Position numbers and translations under genes: made by a program. Of a stretch of 64,000 nucleotides of DNA, positions 1-8,483 are shown piece by piece. The stretch spans positions 1 through 64,000 of the forward strand of contig NZ_JACHHD010000013.1 in the NCBI RefSeq assembly GCF_014202635.1, given 5' to 3'. The first letter of the stretch is position 1. Each line of letters begins with the position of its first letter. The notes under the pieces were generated by a model, which did not search any database, was not told the DNA's origin, and worked only from the letters and a program-made list of their open reading frames with translations. Source of the stretch: Faecalicoccus acidiformans. Lineage in GTDB: Bacteria > Bacillota_I > Bacilli_A > Erysipelotrichales > Erysipelotrichaceae.

Positions 1-138
1 GGATTTGTGAACTTTGAGAGAGCGCGGAACAAGATCATGTACTCTCAGAATCATAGTCAAAGATATTCGCCAAATAAGAAACAAAGAGTCATCAAACGAA
101 AAGGAAAACCAAGAGGAAAATATAAAAAATCAAACTGA
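1..138 (+). CDS. Transposase C-terminal fragment, ISL3-like (5' partial)
   Basis: An open frame enters at base 1 and stops at TGA 136-138, giving 45 residues that begin GFVNFERARNKIMYSQN and end in a Lys/Arg-rich tail. The start resembles the usual C-terminal end of ISL3-family transposases (a G-F-x-N-F-x-x-x-x-x-R segment followed by a short basic tail), as I remember the family. The rest of the gene lies outside the window, so family and intactness cannot be confirmed. Two inverted repeats follow within 150 bases and could be the end of the element or terminators. Confidence 0.5.
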   Translation, partial: GFVNFERARNKIMYSQNHSQRYSPNKKQRVIKRKGKPRGKYKKSN

Positions 139-180
139 GAATCGTTATGGAGAAATACATAGAATCGAGCCTTTAAAAAC

Positions 181-206
181 AAATTGGGGTGAAATCACCC
201 CAATTT
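181..206 (+). terminator. Perfect hairpin after the transposase fragment
   Basis: AAATTGGGGTG (181-191) is the exact inverse of CACCCCAATTT (196-206), with a 4-base AAAT loop. It lies 40 bases after the transposase stop. There is only a short T-rich stretch afterwards, so it may be a weak terminator or part of an insertion-sequence end. Confidence 0.45.
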
Positions 207-258
207 GATTTAAATTGAATTTAGGAAAACCCCAACAGAATTTAAAGCGCCAAAAAGA

Positions 259-284
259 GGTTGTGTCAATTTTTTGACACAACC
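259..284 (-). terminator. Bidirectional terminator after the AraC gene
   Basis: GGTTGTGTCAA (259-269) pairs with TTGACACAACC (274-284) around a TTTT loop. It has A-runs on its left and T-runs on its right, so it can act on both strands. It sits just past the stop of the minus-strand AraC gene. Confidence 0.7.
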
Positions 285-292
285 CTTTTTGT

Positions 293-1135
293 TTAGGCTT
301 GATTCGTCATGTGCTCGCGTCGGTATTCTAATGGAGTCTTATGCATTGTTCGTTTGAAACTCTGTGCAAAATAGGACTGACTGGAAAAGCCGACGATCTG
401 ACTGATCTCGTTGACGGAAAGATTAGTGGTGCGAAGAAGAATTTTGGCTTCCTCGATTCGTTTCTCTAAAAGATAGTTGATAGGGGATATTCCTTTTTGT
501 TTTTTAAATGTATGGGCTAGATAATACTTGTTGACATAAGCGGCTTCGGCTAGATTATCTAACGTAATATTTTCCTTATAGTGCTCATTGATATAGTTTT
601 CGACAAAAATACATTCTCGATTTACTTTTTTACTTGGCGAGATATGCAATTCAATCTTTGAACGGCGGATAATATTGATAATTAATAGCTCTAGTAGATT
701 TTGACATTGTTCCTGGTAGTAAGGTTCTTGGTTTTTTACTTCTAAAAGTAATGTTTTTAAATAAAACAAAATCTCATGTTTATAGTCTTGGTAATTAGCA
801 CAAAAAACATCATTTTCGAGTTTTAATCCTTTCTCATAAAATTCTGTACCCTCAAAACCTAATACGATGTATTCAAACAGATTATTCTCATATCCCAGTT
901 CTGTATGACTTACATTGGGGTTGACGATGACTAGATCATCTTCTTTTAGATGTAATGTTTCATTGGCAGTTTGAAATAATCCTTTTCCCCTTGTAACATA
1001 AAACAACTCAGTGCAGTGATGCATGTGTTGTTTGCTGTGCCAGTCATCTCCATAGATAGCTTGAGAAATATAAATAAGATTCATTTTGATATTATCAAAT
1101 GATTTTTCATTGATGATGTACCGTTGATTTGGCAT
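293..1135 (-). CDS. AraC-family transcriptional regulator with cupin sensor
   Basis: A 280-residue one-domain-plus-DNA-binding regulator. The N-terminal half carries a cupin-like pattern (HMHHCTELFYVTRGKG near residues 38-53), which binds small ligands, often sugars, in this family. The C-terminal ~100 residues form the double helix-turn-helix of AraC/XylS proteins (ITLDNLAEAAYVNKYYLAHT, then VNEISQIVGFSSQSYFAQSF). Length is typical. It lies downstream of, and on the same strand as, a ROK sugar kinase but is separated from it by a terminator, so it probably has its own promoter. It may regulate that kinase or the nearby sugar island; the target is inference. Confidence 0.9.
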   Translation of the reverse strand: MPNQRYIINEKSFDNIKMNLIYISQAIYGDDWHSKQHMHHCTELFYVTRGKGLFQTANETLHLKEDDLVIVNPNVSHTELGYENNLFEYIVLGFEGTEFYEKGLKLENDVFCANYQDYKHEILFYLKTLLLEVKNQEPYYQEQCQNLLELLIINIIRRSKIELHISPSKKVNRECIFVENYINEHYKENITLDNLAEAAYVNKYYLAHTFKKQKGISPINYLLEKRIEEAKILLRTTNLSVNEISQIVGFSSQSYFAQSFKRTMHKTPLEYRREHMTNQA

Positions 1136-1189
1136 AGTTATATTATAAATTTGTTGCGCAACATTTTCAATAACGCAATATAATAAAAA

Positions 1190-1212
1190 AAACCGATCAT
1201 TATGATCGGTTT
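1190..1212 (-). terminator. Terminator of the ROK kinase gene
   Basis: AAACCGATCAT (1190-1200) and ATGATCGGTTT (1202-1212) form an 11-bp stem. The A-run at 1183-1190 gives the U-tract on the minus strand. Confidence 0.8.
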
Positions 1213-1246
1213 AAATTATTGTTAATGAAATCATCTTACATTTCAT

Positions 1247-2143
1247 TTAATCCATTTGAGATTTAGCAAGCATTGCTGCTCCAACAAGGCCCGGTTCTTC
1301 TATGGTAGCACTTGCCAGTACAGTTTCTCGCATTCCAGGGAATAATAAATTTCGCATCCTCTCTTGAACATCGTCCAAGAAGTCTGCACTAGATTTCATT
1401 ACGCCTCCTTGAATCAAAATCATTTCTGGGTCACAGACAAAACAAACATTAGCCAATAGAACGGCTAAATCATCTTTGAATCTTTCCACGACTTTTTTGG
1501 CATTTGGATCAGTAGCAGCAGCCTCAAATAATTGACCAGCATGTTCAAATTGTTTGCCGCAAGCTTGATTCCCCTCACGGACGATGGCAGGACCAGAAAC
1601 CCAAGATTCAGCGGCTCCTGGATTTAAGCCGGCAATTGGTGCCCGAGTGGGATCTATGATTGCATTTCCAATTTCTCCACCATGACCATGGAATCCAGAA
1701 AGCACTTTTCCATCCAGTATCATGGCTCCGGCTACGCCAGTTGAAATTGTCATAAAGTATACGTTTTTCTTACCTCGACCTTCTCCAAGCAATGCCTCAG
1801 CTAAACCGGCCACTTTGACATCGTTTGCCATAAAAGTGGGCTTATGGAAACGGTTTTGAATATGATCCGCGATCGGATATCCAATTAAATCTGGTAAATT
1901 ATTTGAAATGATGATTTTTCCATTGACCGTATCTGTTGGTCCTGGTATTCCCAAACCGATACCTTCTGCTTCTTGATAACCATCCAATGAAGCAATCAAA
2001 TCTTCCATCGTCTGCATAACATGCTCTTTACCTAAATGCGCTTCGGTTTTCTTTTTTTGGACATCTAAGATTTCTCCATCCTCTTGTACGATAGCGGCAC
2101 GGATGTTGGTTCCACCTAGGTCCACTGCAATAAACGTTCTCAT
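1247..2143 (-). CDS. ROK-family sugar kinase (glucokinase-like), zinc motif missing
   Basis: 298 residues, the normal ROK length. The ATP-binding signature DLGGTNIRAAIV starts at residue 8. ANDVKVAGLAEA carries the usual catalytic Asp, and ISTGVAGAMILDGK the second nucleotide loop. ROK kinases phosphorylate glucose, fructose, N-acetylglucosamine or N-acetylmannosamine in the cytoplasm. The family's zinc site is not conserved here: the expected GEIGH is GEIGN, and the C-x-C-G-x-x-G-C cluster is replaced by PIAGLNPGAAESW. The fold may therefore be held without zinc, and the substrate cannot be assigned. The start is supported by AAAAGGAG upstream of the ATG. It could supply the HexNAc kinase missing from the sugar island, but that is inference. 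Confidence 0.85.
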   Translation of the reverse strand: MRTFIAVDLGGTNIRAAIVQEDGEILDVQKKKTEAHLGKEHVMQTMEDLIASLDGYQEAEGIGLGIPGPTDTVNGKIIISNNLPDLIGYPIADHIQNRFHKPTFMANDVKVAGLAEALLGEGRGKKNVYFMTISTGVAGAMILDGKVLSGFHGHGGEIGNAIIDPTRAPIAGLNPGAAESWVSGPAIVREGNQACGKQFEHAGQLFEAAATDPNAKKVVERFKDDLAVLLANVCFVCDPEMILIQGGVMKSSADFLDDVQERMRNLLFPGMRETVLASATIEEPGLVGAAMLAKSQMD

Positions 2144-2291
2144 GATATAGCACTCCTTTTTTTATATTATAAACGAATTTTTGGTTTATGAATGATCGAA
2201 TGGCAATTCATCTAAAGAAAAGAACAAGATATTTTTAAATAATACACTGAATTTGTTATAAAATATTTGAAAAAGGAAAAGTGGTGACACT

Positions 2292-3077
2292 ATGTATCTA
2301 TTGTTTTTCTTGATCAGTTTCTTTGCTTCGATTATAGGTGCTATCTGCGGTATCGGAGGCGGCATCATTATTAAACCAGTCATGGATGCGTTTGGCGTTT
2401 TAGATGTTTCCGTGATCAATATTTTATCAGGTTGTACGGTTTTATCTATGACCACTTACTCGGTTTGTAAAAGTTTTATTGCGAAAGATTCTTCTGTAAA
2501 TATGAAGATTGGAACACCTTTGGCGATAGGGGCTGCCGTCGGCGGGCTGATCGGGAAAGAATTATTCGGCTTTGTTGCCTCTTTGTTTGAAACTCCAAAT
2601 ACAGCTGGAGCGGTGCAGGCGGCCATCTTGTTATTGATCACATTAGGAACTTTGATCTATACAATTAATAAAGAGAAGATTCGAACACTCCACATCACGA
2701 ATATTGTTTCTTGTTTGTTGATTGGATTAATATTGGGATGTTTCTCTTCTTTTTTAGGTATTGGGGGCGGACCTATCAATCTAGTTGTTCTTTATTATTT
2801 CTTTACCATGAAAACAAAAGAAGCTGCTCAAAACTCGCTCTATATAATATTGTTCTCTCAGGGGGCGAGTTTGATTAGCAATCTCTTGAGCGGGATTCCT
2901 TCGATAGAGATCCTATTGTTGGCAGGTATGGTTGTTTGTGGAATTCTAGGTGGGATTTTTGGAAGAAAGATCAATAAAAAGATTGATGAGAAAACAGTAG
3001 ATAAATTGTTTATTGGATTAATGGTCTTGATTATCTGTATCAACGTTTATAATATTTTCCATTATACAAACATCTAA
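2292..3077 (+). CDS. TauE/SafE-family sulfite/anion exporter
   Basis: 261 residues of mostly hydrophobic sequence with about eight membrane segments. The two repeat signatures of the TauE/SafE (DUF81) family are present: GAICGIGGGIIIKPV near residue 16 and SFLGIGGGPINLVV near residue 155. The family moves sulfite, sulfoacetate or related anions across the cytoplasmic membrane. The gene stands alone between a divergent ROK kinase and a convergent thiolase. With a sulfatase 2 kb away, sulfate/sulfite efflux is conceivable, but the sequence does not show the substrate. Confidence 0.85.
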   Translation: MYLLFFLISFFASIIGAICGIGGGIIIKPVMDAFGVLDVSVINILSGCTVLSMTTYSVCKSFIAKDSSVNMKIGTPLAIGAAVGGLIGKELFGFVASLFETPNTAGAVQAAILLLITLGTLIYTINKEKIRTLHITNIVSCLLIGLILGCFSSFLGIGGGPINLVVLYYFFTMKTKEAAQNSLYIILFSQGASLISNLLSGIPSIEILLLAGMVVCGILGGIFGRKINKKIDEKTVDKLFIGLMVLIICINVYNIFHYTNI

Positions 3078-3098
3078 CATTTCAATTAGAAAGTAAAA

Positions 3099-3150
3099 AA
3101 AAAGCTGTAATGCTTTCTTGATGGCTTGATCAAAAAAGATACAGCTTTTT
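3099..3150. terminator. Bidirectional terminator between exporter and thiolase
   Basis: AAAAAGCTGTA (3099-3109) pairs with TACAGCTTTTT (3140-3150) across a 30-base loop, between two convergent genes. Confidence 0.65.
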
Positions 3151-3171
3151 ATTATGTAGTAAATATACTTT

Positions 3172-4356
3172 TTAGTCGCGTTCAACGATTGTGGCACAAC
3201 CCATACCGCCACCGATACAAAGAGTCGCTAAACCTTTCTTCGCATCACGTTTCTGCATTTCGTGTAACAAGGTGACTAAGATACGGCATCCGCTTGCACC
3301 AACCGGGTGTCCTAAGGCAATGGCTCCACCATTGACATTGACTTTATCCATATCAAAATTCAACTCTTTAGCAACTGCAACAGACTGAGCAGCAAATGCT
3401 TCGTTTGCTTCAATTAAATCCATGTCATCTACACTCAAACCTGTGCGGGCCATAACCTTTTTTGTTGCGGCAACAGGACCGATACCCATAATTGTAGGAT
3501 CAACTCCAGCTAAAGCGCCATCAACCCAAGTAGCCATTGGAGTAACGCCAAGTTCTTTTGCTTTTTCTTCGCTCATAACTACGATTGCGGCAGCTCCATC
3601 GTTGATACCGGATGCATTACCAGCTGTAACCAGGCCGCCTTCTTTACCAGAACAACAACGAAGTTTTGCCAAAGTTTCTGGTGTCGTACCGGCACGTGGT
3701 CCTTCGTCTTTCTTGAATTCAACGATTTCTTTCTTAACTTTTACAGGAACCGGAACGATTTCATCATCAAATTTTCCTTCAGCCTGGGCTTTTTCACATT
3801 TTTGTTGAGAATTTGCAGAGAAAGCATCTAACTCTTCACGAGTGAGTTCCCATTGATCACAGATATTTTCAGCTGTGATCATCATATGATAGTGATTGAA
3901 GGCATCTGTCAATGCATCGTTGATCATAGTATCTACCAAAACACCGTTGTTCATGCGATATCCAAAACGAGCCTTATTCAGCGCAAATGGTGCCATAGAC
4001 ATATTTTCCATACCACCGGCTACGACGATATCGGCTTGACCAGCTTTGATCATGGCAGCCGCTTGGTTGACGCAGTTTAATCCAGATCCACAAACAACAT
4101 TTAAAGTTACAGCAGGAACTTCAATTGGCAACCCAGCTTTGATGGATGCTTGACGGGCAACGTTTTGTCCTTGTGCAGCTTGAATAACGCATCCCATTAA
4201 GACTTCATCAACTTGTTCCGGTTTAACTCCGGCACGATTTAGAGCTTCTTTGATTACGATCGCTCCTAAGTCAGCAGCTGGTGTATTGCTTAGAGCACCA
4301 CCCATTTTTCCAATGGCTGTACGGCAAGCACCGGCTAATACAATTTTTTTACTCAT
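3172..4356 (-). CDS. thlA: Acetyl-CoA C-acetyltransferase (thiolase), copy 1
   Basis: 394 residues, full length for a biosynthetic thiolase, which condenses two acetyl-CoA to acetoacetyl-CoA in the first step of butyrate synthesis. The acyl-accepting Cys lies in [11 protein letters not shown] near residue 88. The catalytic His motifs NEAFAAQ and [14 protein letters not shown] and the terminal Cys loop CIGGGMG are intact. It is monocistronic, 11 kb from the rest of the butyrate genes. Its promoter region shares the 9-mer TGAACAAAA with the bcd/thiolase-2 promoter region, suggesting common control. A second thiolase is at 15451-16656; which one serves butyrate production is not decided by sequence. 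Confidence 0.95.
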   Translation of the reverse strand: MSKKIVLAGACRTAIGKMGGALSNTPAADLGAIVIKEALNRAGVKPEQVDEVLMGCVIQAAQGQNVARQASIKAGLPIEVPAVTLNVVCGSGLNCVNQAAAMIKAGQADIVVAGGMENMSMAPFALNKARFGYRMNNGVLVDTMINDALTDAFNHYHMMITAENICDQWELTREELDAFSANSQQKCEKAQAEGKFDDEIVPVPVKVKKEIVEFKKDEGPRAGTTPETLAKLRCCSGKEGGLVTAGNASGINDGAAAIVVMSEEKAKELGVTPMATWVDGALAGVDPTIMGIGPVAATKKVMARTGLSVDDMDLIEANEAFAAQSVAVAKELNFDMDKVNVNGGAIALGHPVGASGCRILVTLLHEMQKRDAKKGLATLCIGGGMGCATIVERD

Positions 4357-4427
4357 GACTTTTCCTCCATTTGTTTAAGGTATTTCTTACCACCTTTGAC
4401 TTTATCATAGGAAGTGGGGAAAATCAA

Positions 4428-4477
4428 TGAACAAAATAATTTTTTCACAAGTTAATTTTTCTGGTTTTTGAACAAAA
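4428..4477. promoter_or_regulatory. Two TGAACAAAA copies upstream of thiolase 1
   Basis: TGAACAAAA occurs at 4428-4436 and 4469-4477, upstream of the minus-strand thiolase. The same 9-mer occurs twice, as an inverted pair, between thiolase 2 and bcd. A half-site like that of the redox regulator Rex (TTCACAA, 4444-4450) lies between them. A shared operator is inference. Confidence 0.35.
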
Positions 4478-4480
4478 GAA

Positions 4481-4500
4481 AAAGGGCATTTAAGCCCTTT
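4481..4500 (-). terminator. Terminator overlapping the sulfatase stop codon
   Basis: AAAGGGC (4481-4487) and GCCCTTT (4494-4500) form a stem that includes the last bases of the sulfatase gene. The A-rich stretch to its left provides the U-tract on the minus strand. Confidence 0.65.
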
Positions 4501-5956
4501 ATGGTCTATACTTGATCATATTAACAGGTGTTTTTCCCACGATCAATTGCTTTCCATCACTGTAACCTTCCGGTCGGTTGGATAATTCTTTGATCAAAGT
4601 TTTTCGTAAGGATTGAATAATGCATTCGTATTCAGGATCCGTGATCGCATTATGTGTTTCTTGTGGGTCCTTTTCTAAATCAAAGAATTGTTCAATTCCG
4701 GTCTGGCTATACCATATATATTTATATTGTCTTGTCACAATATAATGATTTGATAAGCCGGAATGAAAACTATGTTCACCATGAATATAGTCACGAAGCG
4801 AATCTTTCTCTTCCGTCAAAAGGGGAACCAGGGAGTTTCCATCCACAGTATCGGGAATTGGAAGATCGCAAAGATCAAGCAAGGTTGGCATGATATCGCG
4901 CAATTCTACCACTTCGTGTATTAATTTCTTTTGTTTTGGCAAGATATTCTTTCCAATTCGCATTAAAAACGGGATATGAACGCTTCCTTGATAAGGGAAA
5001 ACCTTTCTCCATAAACTATGATCAAATAACATTTCTCCGTGGTCGCTGACAAACAGTATGATCGTATCCTCTAATATACCTTGTTCCTGCAACTTAAACA
5101 GGATGCGCCCAATTTGGTGATCGACATGTGTGATGCAAGCATAGTATCCTGCCATGACATCGTGTTGTATACGATCATCGTCTTTACCATAAATCGAGTT
5201 TGTTTCAAAATGATGTTCTACAGTTTTTGACGGATCATCCCAATCACCCTTTGCGGGAGATCGCAAATCTCTATCTTTATATAAATCGTAATACGTTTGC
5301 GGCGGATCTAAAGGAGGATGAGGGCGCAAGAAAGATGACATCATGAAAAATGGTTTTGTACGATCTCTGGTATCCAAAAAGCGTAAGCTTTCATCACTGA
5401 CCCAGTTGGTCGGATGGATTTTTTCATCATATGTCCATGGATGGGTAATCCAAGAATTGCACTCCAGTCCAGAAGCATTCACATCAGCTTGTAAACCTTC
5501 TGCATTTTTTAAATCAAATAAATAATCATCGCAAACTTCCTGGTGCATCCAATGAGGAATGGAATCTTGTCTTAAATTATGCAAGTAACCATCGTGTAAG
5601 CGAACATGTCCAAAACCGCATGTAAGTCTCGGAGGATGGACATGCATTTTGCCGATACACTCAGTTTGATAAGAAGCTTTTGAAAATTCTTCAGCCAAGT
5701 AATGTGTATAATTCCAGTCGATACCATCTTCGTAGCCAACACGACCATGACCAATTTGACTGCGACCTGTAAAAATGGCAGCTCTTGCCGGAATACAGCT
5801 TGGCGTAGCGCTATACGCATGATCAAATACGGTCCCATCGCTTCCAATGGAATCTAAATATGGGGTTTGGACATCTGGATGACCGGCTATTGAGAGGCAA
5901 TCTCCGCGAAACTGATCACACATCAGTAAAACGATATTTGGCTTTTTTTTCATCAT
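4499..5956 (-). CDS. Cys-type sulfatase without signal peptide
   Basis: 485 residues of the alkaline-phosphatase/sulfatase superfamily. The formylglycine motif is TPSCIPARAAIFTGR (Cys54, Arg58), the C-x-P-x-R type that needs oxidation of Cys by a maturase. Metal-ligand motifs are visible near the N-terminus (CDQFRGD) and in VSDHGEMLFDHSLWRK. No signal peptide or lipobox is present, so the enzyme should act in the cytoplasm. It is divergent from the sugar ABC/GH112 operon, and the maturase gene ends the same island at 14336-15415. The likely substrate is a sulfated galactose- or HexNAc-containing disaccharide brought in by the transporter (inference). AAGGAGG precedes two adjacent ATGs; the second (5953) has slightly better spacing. 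Confidence 0.9.
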   Translation of the reverse strand: MMKKKPNIVLLMCDQFRGDCLSIAGHPDVQTPYLDSIGSDGTVFDHAYSATPSCIPARAAIFTGRSQIGHGRVGYEDGIDWNYTHYLAEEFSKASYQTECIGKMHVHPPRLTCGFGHVRLHDGYLHNLRQDSIPHWMHQEVCDDYLFDLKNAEGLQADVNASGLECNSWITHPWTYDEKIHPTNWVSDESLRFLDTRDRTKPFFMMSSFLRPHPPLDPPQTYYDLYKDRDLRSPAKGDWDDPSKTVEHHFETNSIYGKDDDRIQHDVMAGYYACITHVDHQIGRILFKLQEQGILEDTIILFVSDHGEMLFDHSLWRKVFPYQGSVHIPFLMRIGKNILPKQKKLIHEVVELRDIMPTLLDLCDLPIPDTVDGNSLVPLLTEEKDSLRDYIHGEHSFHSGLSNHYIVTRQYKYIWYSQTGIEQFFDLEKDPQETHNAITDPEYECIIQSLRKTLIKELSNRPEGYSDGKQLIVGKTPVNMIKYRP

Positions 5957-6094
5957 GAGATCCTCCTTGACGGTGATGTTTTTAATCTAAATCATTATAC
6001 TTTTTGTAGTATATCATAATTTGTTAATTATTTCAGAATTTTGTGGATTTTTACGAAAAAGCAATATTTCTAAAAAAACTAACAAGAATCGTGT

Positions 6095-6122
6095 AGTAAA
6101 AGCGCTTACATTTCTTTATACT
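6095..6122 (+). promoter_or_regulatory. cre-like operator overlapping the sugar-operon promoter
   Basis: The reverse complement of 6095-6110 is TGTAAGCGCTTTTACT, one mismatch from the CcpA catabolite-response consensus TGWAARCGYTWNCW. A good -10 box TATACT (6117-6122) follows 6 bases later with no recognisable -35. The site could bind CcpA or a LacI-type sugar regulator. It lies between the divergent sulfatase and transporter, so it could control both. Confidence 0.55.
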
Positions 6123-6164
6123 GAAATCAAATGAAGTTCTAATTATTTAGAGGAGGAGGATAAT

Positions 6165-7514
6165 ATGAACAAATTTTATAGAGTTGGGGCTGTAGCTCTG
6201 GCTATGGCTACACTTGTTACTGGTTGTAGCTCAGGGGGCTCTGATACAGCAGAAGCTGAAGTTCCTACTAACGAAGATGGACAGCGTATTTTAGCTTTTG
6301 ACGCTTTCGAAGGTGGAAATGGTACAGAGTTCTTAGAAGAAGCAGCTGCTGCTTTTGAAGAAGCAAATCCTGATGTTGATGTTCAGATCCGCTGGAGCAA
6401 AGAAATCGATCAGGAAATGCAAAAAGACAATGCTTCCGGCAAGTATGCAGACCTTGTTTACTACAACTTGGGACAGGCATCTAACTACACTGAATCTATG
6501 CTGAACAGCAATAAAGTAATGGATATCAGTGATGTAATGGAAGAAGTAGCAGATGAAATTGATACTTCTATTACTTCACCAACAGCTGAATATTTTGGCG
6601 ATGGAAAGAGTTACTTAGCTCCAATCATGTATACTCCAGCTGGTTTATACTACAATAAAGCGGAATTAAGTGAAGATCAGCTTCCTACAACTTGGGATGA
6701 AATGTTTGCTTTAGGTGATCAGGTTCATTCTGAAGATGCAAACAAATATTTGTTTACATATCCAATCAGAGGTTACTTTGATAATACATTGTTAGGTATG
6801 TTATACCAGGCAGGTGGAGAAGAATACTTCCAGAACGCATTGAAATACGGTGAAGGAACTTGGGATTCCGATGAAGGAAAACTGATTCTTGAAACGATCG
6901 CTAAATTAGTTGGTCCTGAATATCTTGAAAAAGATACAGTAGCTAACGCTAACGTTGATGGTGGATTTACTGTTAACCAGCAGTCTATGATCGATGGTAA
7001 AGCCGTATTTATGCCAAACGGATCTTGGATCGTTGCCGAAATGGCTGAAACGACTCCTGAAGGATTCTCTTGGGGTGTAATGCCTTTACCTGCATTTGAA
7101 GAAGGTGGAGATCGCGTAGTTACTACAATGACTGAAACTGTTTGGATCCCTGCAGAAGCTGCAAATGCTGATGACGCCAAAGCGTTTATCAAGTTCTTAT
7201 ACTCTGAAGATGCCGCTCAGATTTTCGCATCTCACAATATCGTTTCACCTAGAAAAGATTCTGCAAGCTTGTTAGTTGATGAACAGTTAAAAGGTCTGTT
7301 TGATGTTTATAACATGGAAGGTGTAAAAGCAGTATCCGGTACATATGCCGCTTATGATGCAACAGCTGTTCCAGATGTTGACTTCAAAGGAACGATTTAT
7401 GGTCCTATCGAAGAAATCGCAAGTGGTAAAGAAGGCGTTACTGTTGATACATGGCAAGAATCACTGACAGAACTCTGGACGACATTACGTGAAAACCCTC
7501 TGTCTGCAGAATAA
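6165..7514 (+). CDS. ABC transporter sugar-binding lipoprotein
   Basis: 449 residues, a typical family-1 extracellular solute-binding protein. The N-terminus is a lipoprotein signal (basic start, hydrophobic stretch, lipobox LVTGC with Cys21), so it is anchored outside the membrane. Mid-protein motifs such as YLAPIMYTPAGLYYNK and GKAVFMPNGSWIV are characteristic of oligosaccharide binders. It is the first gene of an operon running to the GH112 phosphorylase, which points to Gal-HexNAc disaccharides, possibly sulfated, as cargo (inference). An AGGAGGAGG ribosome site precedes the ATG. A hairpin after the gene suggests that it is made in excess over the membrane parts. Confidence 0.93.
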   Translation: MNKFYRVGAVALAMATLVTGCSSGGSDTAEAEVPTNEDGQRILAFDAFEGGNGTEFLEEAAAAFEEANPDVDVQIRWSKEIDQEMQKDNASGKYADLVYYNLGQASNYTESMLNSNKVMDISDVMEEVADEIDTSITSPTAEYFGDGKSYLAPIMYTPAGLYYNKAELSEDQLPTTWDEMFALGDQVHSEDANKYLFTYPIRGYFDNTLLGMLYQAGGEEYFQNALKYGEGTWDSDEGKLILETIAKLVGPEYLEKDTVANANVDGGFTVNQQSMIDGKAVFMPNGSWIVAEMAETTPEGFSWGVMPLPAFEEGGDRVVTTMTETVWIPAEAANADDAKAFIKFLYSEDAAQIFASHNIVSPRKDSASLLVDEQLKGLFDVYNMEGVKAVSGTYAAYDATAVPDVDFKGTIYGPIEEIASGKEGVTVDTWQESLTELWTTLRENPLSAE

Positions 7515-7533
7515 AAAAACAGTGATATGAAAA

Positions 7534-7563
7534 CATAAAGCGGTGATTCTTTCACCGCTTTAT
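7534..7563 (+). terminator. Attenuating hairpin after the binding-protein gene
   Basis: TAAAGCGGTGA (7534-7544) pairs perfectly with TCACCGCTTTA (7550-7560), followed by only TTT. The placement between the binding-protein and permease genes is typical of partial termination or mRNA stabilisation in ABC operons. Confidence 0.7.
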
Positions 7564-7590
7564 TTAAACTAGAGAGATAAGGAGGACAAA

Positions 7591-8472
7591 ATGACAAAAA
7601 AGAAAGCACAATCGCGCTTTGTTGCTGCATGTCTGGCACCTGCTCTGATTCTCGTTACTCTGTTTATTGTAATTCCTACGATCCAGGTATTCCGATATTC
7701 TCTGTATCAAAAATCAAGCTTTGTAGGTGATGAGACGTTCATTGGATTAAAAAATTTCAAAACTTTGTTCAATGACTCCATTTTCCTTGAATCAATTCAA
7801 AATCAGATCTTGATCATTGTTGTTATCACAATGTTTACGATTGTGTTGGCAATATTCTTTGCGACATTATTAACTCGAGAAGAATTCAAGGGTAAAAACT
7901 TATTCCGTATCATTTTTTACATCCCAAATATTTTAAATATCGTTATTATTGCGGGAATTTTCTCTGCCATCTATGCCCCAAGCAATGGCTTATTAAATAC
8001 GTTGTTATCTTCCATTGGCCTTGATGCTTTGACTCGTCAGTGGATGGGAGATCCTGAAATCATTATTTTCTCCATTATTGGTGCGTTGGTTTGGCAAGCC
8101 ATTGGTTATTACATGGTTATGTATATGGCCAGCATGACTTCTATTCCTGAAAACTTATACGAAGCGGCAGCTTTGGAAGGAGCAGGGAAATTTAAACAAT
8201 TTTTCATGATCACCTTGCCGTTGATTTGGGATAATATTCGTCAAACATTAACTTTCTTTGTTATTTCAACGATCAATTTGAGTTTCTTGTTCGTTCAAGT
8301 AAATACAAACGGTCAATTTGGAACGCAAGTTATGTTGAATTATATGTATTCTAAGGCCTTCTCTGGAAACCTTGGATATGGTATGGCCATTGGAGTTATG
8401 ACATTTATTCTTGCTTTCTCCATGGCAGGTGCTTTGAATCGAGTCACGAAACGTGATCCAATGCAGTTTTAG
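7591..8472 (+). CDS. Sugar ABC transporter permease, MalF/UgpA type
   Basis: 293 residues with about six membrane segments. The cytoplasmic EAA loop, contact site for the ATPase, is EAAALEGAGKFKQFFMITLP near residues 191-210. Preceded by AAGGAGGAC and followed after 11 bases by the partner permease. It forms the membrane channel of the island's importer. Confidence 0.92.
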   Translation: MTKKKAQSRFVAACLAPALILVTLFIVIPTIQVFRYSLYQKSSFVGDETFIGLKNFKTLFNDSIFLESIQNQILIIVVITMFTIVLAIFFATLLTREEFKGKNLFRIIFYIPNILNIVIIAGIFSAIYAPSNGLLNTLLSSIGLDALTRQWMGDPEIIIFSIIGALVWQAIGYYMVMYMASMTSIPENLYEAAALEGAGKFKQFFMITLPLIWDNIRQTLTFFVISTINLSFLFVQVNTNGQFGTQVMLNYMYSKAFSGNLGYGMAIGVMTFILAFSMAGALNRVTKRDPMQF

Positions 8473-8483
8473 GAGGTGTCGAT

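Noticed and set aside
14-208. Open frame of 64 codons at the left edge
   Set aside because: It lies in another frame over the transposase tail and runs into the hairpin; no ribosome site.
7515-7590. Operon end after the binding protein
   Set aside because: The hairpin has only a short T-run and permease genes follow with good ribosome sites, so it is an attenuator rather than an operon boundary.
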